Below, piece after piece: positions 60,349-64,000 of a stretch of 64,000 nt of DNA (positions within the stretch are counted from its first letter, which is position 1; every line of letters starts with the position of its first letter). The notes below the pieces were generated by a model. That model searched no databases. It was not told the origin of the DNA and was given only the letters and a program-made list of their open reading frames with translations. The stretch is taken from the NCBI GenBank assembly GCA_030248215.1, contig JASANG010000527.1, positions 1 through 64,000 on the forward strand, written 5' to 3'. The stretch is from Enoplolaimus lenunculus (Eukaryota; Nematoda; Enoplea; Enoplida; Thoracostomopsidae). A program made the translations under genes and the position numbers.

Positions 60349-60792
60349 TACTGTAGTGAATCGAATAAGAAAAACGGTGTCTGTGTTTATTTTTCTTCTA
60401 CAGGAGGTACCTCCCTTGTTTTTTATCTTATAACAGATCGAATGAAATTACGTTGCAAAGCTGACCAAGGCGGTTGGCCGGCAGTCACGAAATACGAGGG
60501 ATTCGCAAATATGGGCAAGTCATTTTGAGGACCGTAGACGAATTTAAAAAACGCTCTGAACGGTTTCATTTGCGTCTTGTATACAAATTTTGATTGAGTA
60601 ATGAAAATAAAATATATTTCAAGTTTAATGATAAACATATTTGGCATTCACGCAACGAAATAAGCTAAAATCAGGGTTGCACGGAACATTTGGTGCAATA
60701 ATGTTTTGTTTCACAGTTCCGTAGAACAAAGGAAACTGAATTAAATAGGAAATCAACGAAATTATACACAGATTTCAAAATCATTGCAACTG
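60349..60792. other. GPCR 3' flank
   Basis: AT-rich; AATAAA at 60606-60611 could end the receptor transcript. Otherwise nothing. Confidence 0.35.
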
Positions 60793-60982
60793 TGGCGTAT
60801 GTTACTTTTAGGGCCGTCCCGGGTTCTGGTGGTTCTGTGAAAAAAGTAGGCTTACATTCTAAACCACTTTTTTTGCTTCGACTTAGGCTTAGGTAGGAAT
60901 ACGTTTTTGCAACGGTTAGCCTTAGGCTTAGACTTTGGAATACGCTTAATCTACTGTTATGGCCCTTAAAGTTACATTGGAC
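60793..60982 (+). mobile_element. T element T22 (subfamily c)
   Basis: GGCGTATGTTACTTTTAGGG to AAAGTTACATTGGA; few TTAGGC words. Confidence 0.7.
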
Positions 60983-61061
60983 GAAACTGTTTTGCTTATT
61001 TCGTCTCAAGTATCTTACTAGTTAATCTGTGTAACTGCCAGAAAAGCATTTGCGGCTCCGA

Positions 61062-61204
61062 GGCGAATGTATACAACAGGGCCGTAACCGCAGTATATAT
61101 AAGCATATTTCTAAACCAAAGTCTATGCAAAAATAGGACAGAACGTAAGCTTAGTCTATTGCAGTTTAGCAGGAAAACGTTCAGCCCCGGATCCATACAA
61201 GGGC
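61062..61204 (-). mobile_element. T element T23 (short, decayed)
   Basis: ATGTATACAACAGGGCCG at left, CCATACAAGGGC at right; CCTAAG words almost gone. Confidence 0.55.
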
Positions 61205-61719
61205 TGGTTTCGGCAAGGCATACTGTGCACGACAAATTGGCGAAAAACAGAAAATTCTCTAGGTAATGATCGATATCGTTTGGTTTATTAAATTTTTAGA
61301 AAAATGATGTTTTGATATCTAGGTTGAGTAGGAAGCTAAACTTTGAAAACCGCCCGATAAAACTCACAAACAGGACGCAATCAGAGGTGAAGAAACCTCA
61401 GCTGGAGCCGGTCCGCAAACAAATTTTGCCAAAACCAGAGAGCTTGAGGTTAAGCAAAATTAGGCAACAAAAATAATCTTGAAGATGCTGTATTTAATAA
61501 TACGCAATATGATACCAAACAATTGTTCAAACTTTTTTCCGGTTTCTGATAAATCTCACCAATTAAAGTTTTCAAAATCGCTCCTAAGTTACGAACAAAC
61601 TGAACAATGGCACGACTTTTATATAAGTATGAAAAATTGAGGTGGATGTTTCGCGTAAGCCTCCGCCAAATGCACACCACTGCTTGTAGAAAACCAAGAA
61701 AAACAACTATATTTTATTA
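61205..61719. other. No gene seen
   Basis: No supported frame. Confidence 0.35.
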
Positions 61720-61727
61720 CAACCATC

Positions 61728-61970
61728 GGCCCATGCAAAGATCCCGGGTGGAACGTTTTTTTGGAGGACTGCACTAGAGTAAGCTAAAGCTTTAGACTAA
61801 TTTTTTGCTTGGCTTAGGCTTAGGCTTAGGCTTATAAAAATGCTCACTCTAACGCTTAGGATTCCGCTTAGGCTTAGGCTTAGGAATATGCTCATTTTTA
61901 CGCTTAGGCTTAGGCTTAGGCATAGGACTGCGCTTATAATACTGTTCCGCCCATGTTCTTTACATTGGCC
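61728..61970 (+). mobile_element. T element T24 (subfamily b), intact ends
   Basis: 243 bp with perfect duplication CAACCATC (61720-61727, 61971-61978). Confidence 0.93.
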
Positions 61971-62032
61971 CAACCATCTTACCGGGTGTAGGATTGGTGA
62001 ATAGCCAAATTTTTAGTTTGGGCAAGCGTGAT

Positions 62033-62304
62033 TTAACCCTTTCTCACATGAATATTTTCTATTTCCCCTGACACCTACTTTTATACTAGGATTCGAACTG
62101 CAGTGACTGGAGTGGGAGGCGTATACCATCACCAATCAGATATAGGAGCTTGACGCTCGAGCTCGAGGGGGCTCTCACGTCTTGTGGTGATTTAGTACTA
62201 TGTATACGTGTTGTAATTGTTGAACACGGTGCGATATATATTATTTAACGTATATGCACTGCGCTGAGTTGCCTATAAGCAACTCAATGTGAGAAGGGGC
62301 TTTA
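62033..62304 (+). mobile_element. S element S6
   Basis: TTAACCCTTTCTCACATGAA at left, GTGAGAAGGGG then TTTA at right. B-box-like word on the minus strand is changed (GCAGTTCGAATCC). Confidence 0.88.
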
Positions 62305-62328
62305 GATAGTAAACTGAAAATTTTTCGC

Positions 62329-62598
62329 TTAACCCTTTCTCACATGAATATTTTCTATGTCCCTGACACCTACGTTTATGCTAGGATTCGAACTCCAGTG
62401 ACTGGAGTGGGAGGCGTATACCATCACCACTCAGCTATAGGAGCTTGACGCTCGAGCCCGAGGGGGCTCTCACGTCTTGTGGTGATTTAGTACTATGTAT
62501 ACGTGTTGCAATTGTTAAACACGGTGCGATATATATTATTTAACGTATATACACTGCGCTGAGTTACCTATAAGCCACTCATTGTGAGAAGGGGTTAA
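62329..62598 (+). mobile_element. S element S7
   Basis: 270 bp, TTAA at both ends, same orientation as S6, 24 bp away. Confidence 0.9.
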
Positions 62599-62848
62599 TA
62601 TAAATACATTTAAGTAACGTATACTTATTTATCGAGGAAAGATATTGACGTCGAACCAGTAGCAAGTCTAACTTTAAACTCTGTTTCTTAGAATCTCAAA
62701 GAGAATGGGTATATCCCTCATAAAGTCTTTGCAATAACCCAGTGTCTTTGAGTTTTCATAACTGTTCAGGTGCCAATTTCTGCATTAGGTGACAAGAAAT
62801 TATAATTCTATTGTTAATTCATATTTATTCCCAAAGCATATAATTGTT

Positions 62849-62945
62849 GGCCAATGTAAAGAACAGGGGCGTAACAGTAATATATGCATATTCTTAAGCC
62901 TAAGCATAAGAACGAGCAAATTCCAAAACCTACGCCTATGCCTTA
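62849..62945 (-). mobile_element. T element T25 (truncated)
   Basis: GGCCAATGTAAAGAACAGGG and a short CCTAAG tract; the other end is missing. Confidence 0.7.
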
Positions 62946-63394
62946 ATAAAGTTCCCACATCTTCATCTTTGTTAAAACAGTTAAATTCGAGGCATTCCAG
63001 TTATAAAAATATTACGCCCGAATTTTTTCCGTCATCTCACAAAGTCGGAAATTCAATTCAATACACATAGGTTCGTAGTTGAACTCTGATATAAATGTTT
63101 ATGGCCCCAGAAAGTGTCACAGATACTTGTACTTTGCAATAAAACATATTGTGGTGTTCGCCGTATTCTCAAATGTGCGCAGCACCGGCACTCAACGTTC
63201 AAATTTCAGCTCATTCCTTGCATTAATCTGCCAAACTGCGATGCAGTCAAATTTTGCGTTCTGCAGTTTTCGCCGTTCTCTAATGTGAAAACCTCGTACT
63301 AAACTTGCGGTAGGTGCTCGTGCGGCACACAGTTGCGAATACAGTTTGTTATTCCAGCGATACGACACCACTTCAAAATTTTGATTGACTATTT
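62946..63394. other. 3' side of the secreted peptide gene; no other gene seen
   Basis: Short frames on the plus strand only. Confidence 0.3.
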
Positions 63395-63685
63395 TTATAC
63401 TCCAAACTTCGTCTTCCCATCGTAACGCGTGGATCGTTCATTAGAATGTTGCTTCCAACCAATGATATTCGTTATTCCGTGTAGCTCGAAACGTTTATGA
63501 AGCATCGGTCGCTGTGATTGGTGTTCAATAGAATATACACAGCGACCCATAATGCACCCTAAGCTTGTTGTATCGCAATCCTCTGACCAATTGCAGCTGT
63601 GACCGCGTTGCTGCAAATTTGATGAGATCACAAATTGTAAAACAAGAGAAAACGTAGTTAAAATAAGCACACCAGCTGATTTCAT
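63395..63685 (-). CDS. Small secreted cysteine-rich peptide, 96 aa
   Basis: Complete ATG-to-stop frame on the minus strand. Residues 1-22 are a clear signal peptide (Met-Lys, then a hydrophobic run ending in VISS). The mature part opens with four cysteines in the pattern C-x5-C-x6-C-x3-C, ending in GRC, followed by a basic, Gln/Ser/Arg-rich tail with no more cysteines. The start has G at -3. A TATA-like CATATAAG lies about 58 bp upstream of the ATG, with an initiator-like TCAG between them, so the 5' UTR would be only 30-40 nt. The spacing is reminiscent of EB-type or defence/toxin-like peptide modules, but I do not recognise the family. It may continue in a further exon; no nearby poly(A) signal was seen. 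Confidence 0.5.
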   Translation of the reverse strand: MKSAGVLILTTFSLVLQFVISSNLQQRGHSCNWSEDCDTTSLGCIMGRCVYSIEHQSQRPMLHKRFELHGITNIIGWKQHSNERSTRYDGKTKFGV

Positions 63686-63760
63686 GTCGACAATTATTGA
63701 TTTCTGCTTTTAGGATTCTGACTAATGACGACTTATATGGTATCTGTTCTTTTTTAGTTT
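63686..63760 (-). promoter_or_regulatory. Putative promoter of the secreted peptide gene
   Basis: On the minus strand CATATAAG about 58 bp and TTAGTCAGAAT about 40 bp before the ATG, spaced as TATA box and initiator. Confidence 0.35.
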
Positions 63761-64000
63761 TATTAGCCCTGAAACAAATTAAGCGATTAAACGTCTCTTT
63801 ATACAGGAAAAATGTCAAATTGTATGCGTCTTTGACTTAGACACCATCGAATCCAAGGGACGGTGTGAGTACGACACCCAGATGAGAAAAATTTTAATCA
63901 GAATTTGGTAAGGTCCCGACATTACAAATATTTTGTGAGATTTATGCTTATTTACTTAAATCTGTAGTGTTTGGTGTTAGAACACGTCAAAAATTCAAAC

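Noticed and set aside
59831-60433. 200-codon repetitive frame
   Set aside because: Shifted reading of the 63-bp minisatellite; starts at the last base of the receptor stop region and has no independent support.

Overview
This 64 kb window is AT-rich nuclear DNA from an animal (a metazoan). The main evidence is one gene encoding a rhodopsin-class G-protein-coupled receptor, split by a GT-AG intron, together with a very dense population of short DNA transposons. I see no rRNA, no intact tRNA, no operon and no CRISPR array. The species cannot be fixed from sequence alone. The recurring hexamer TTAGGC is the telomere unit of nematodes, but here it sits inside a transposon family, so it is weak evidence for the host.

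Layout. Positions 1-1077: unique DNA with degraded repeats. 1078-11817: a large inverted repeat with two arms of about 2.3 kb around a 6 kb centre. The centre holds one short coding-like frame (5486), a 3.4 kb block with extreme strand bias (5887-9290) and a 99-nt run of C. 11979-25032: terminal-inverted-repeat elements, foldback elements and minisatellites, with a possible cysteine-rich exon at 13556. 25400-40200: more of the same families. 40424-44602: a young, non-autonomous LTR retrotransposon. 44638-55071: more short elements and a pure TTAGGC array. 55569-59831: the receptor gene in two exons with a 2.86 kb intron, followed by a 63-bp minisatellite grown from its own last codons. 60793-62945: more elements. 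63395-63685 (minus strand): a small secreted cysteine-rich peptide gene.

Repeat families recognised here, with labels used below: T (about 25 copies; 8-bp target duplications; TTAGGC core), S (7 copies; TTAA ends like piggyBac, with a tRNA-like segment inside), A and B (TA-flanked hairpins made of GAGTCA-like or AACTCA-like words), C, D, E and J (hAT-like, mostly with 8-bp duplications), F (TA-flanked, CTGTAGTG ends), G, I, N and H (single copies), and K and L (dispersed modules). I saw no transposase gene, so these look like non-autonomous elements moved by enzymes encoded elsewhere.

Most annotated genes here act alone. The receptor is a membrane signalling protein, and the 63685 peptide (with the possible second member at 13556) would be secreted. 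Nothing in the window shows that they work together.
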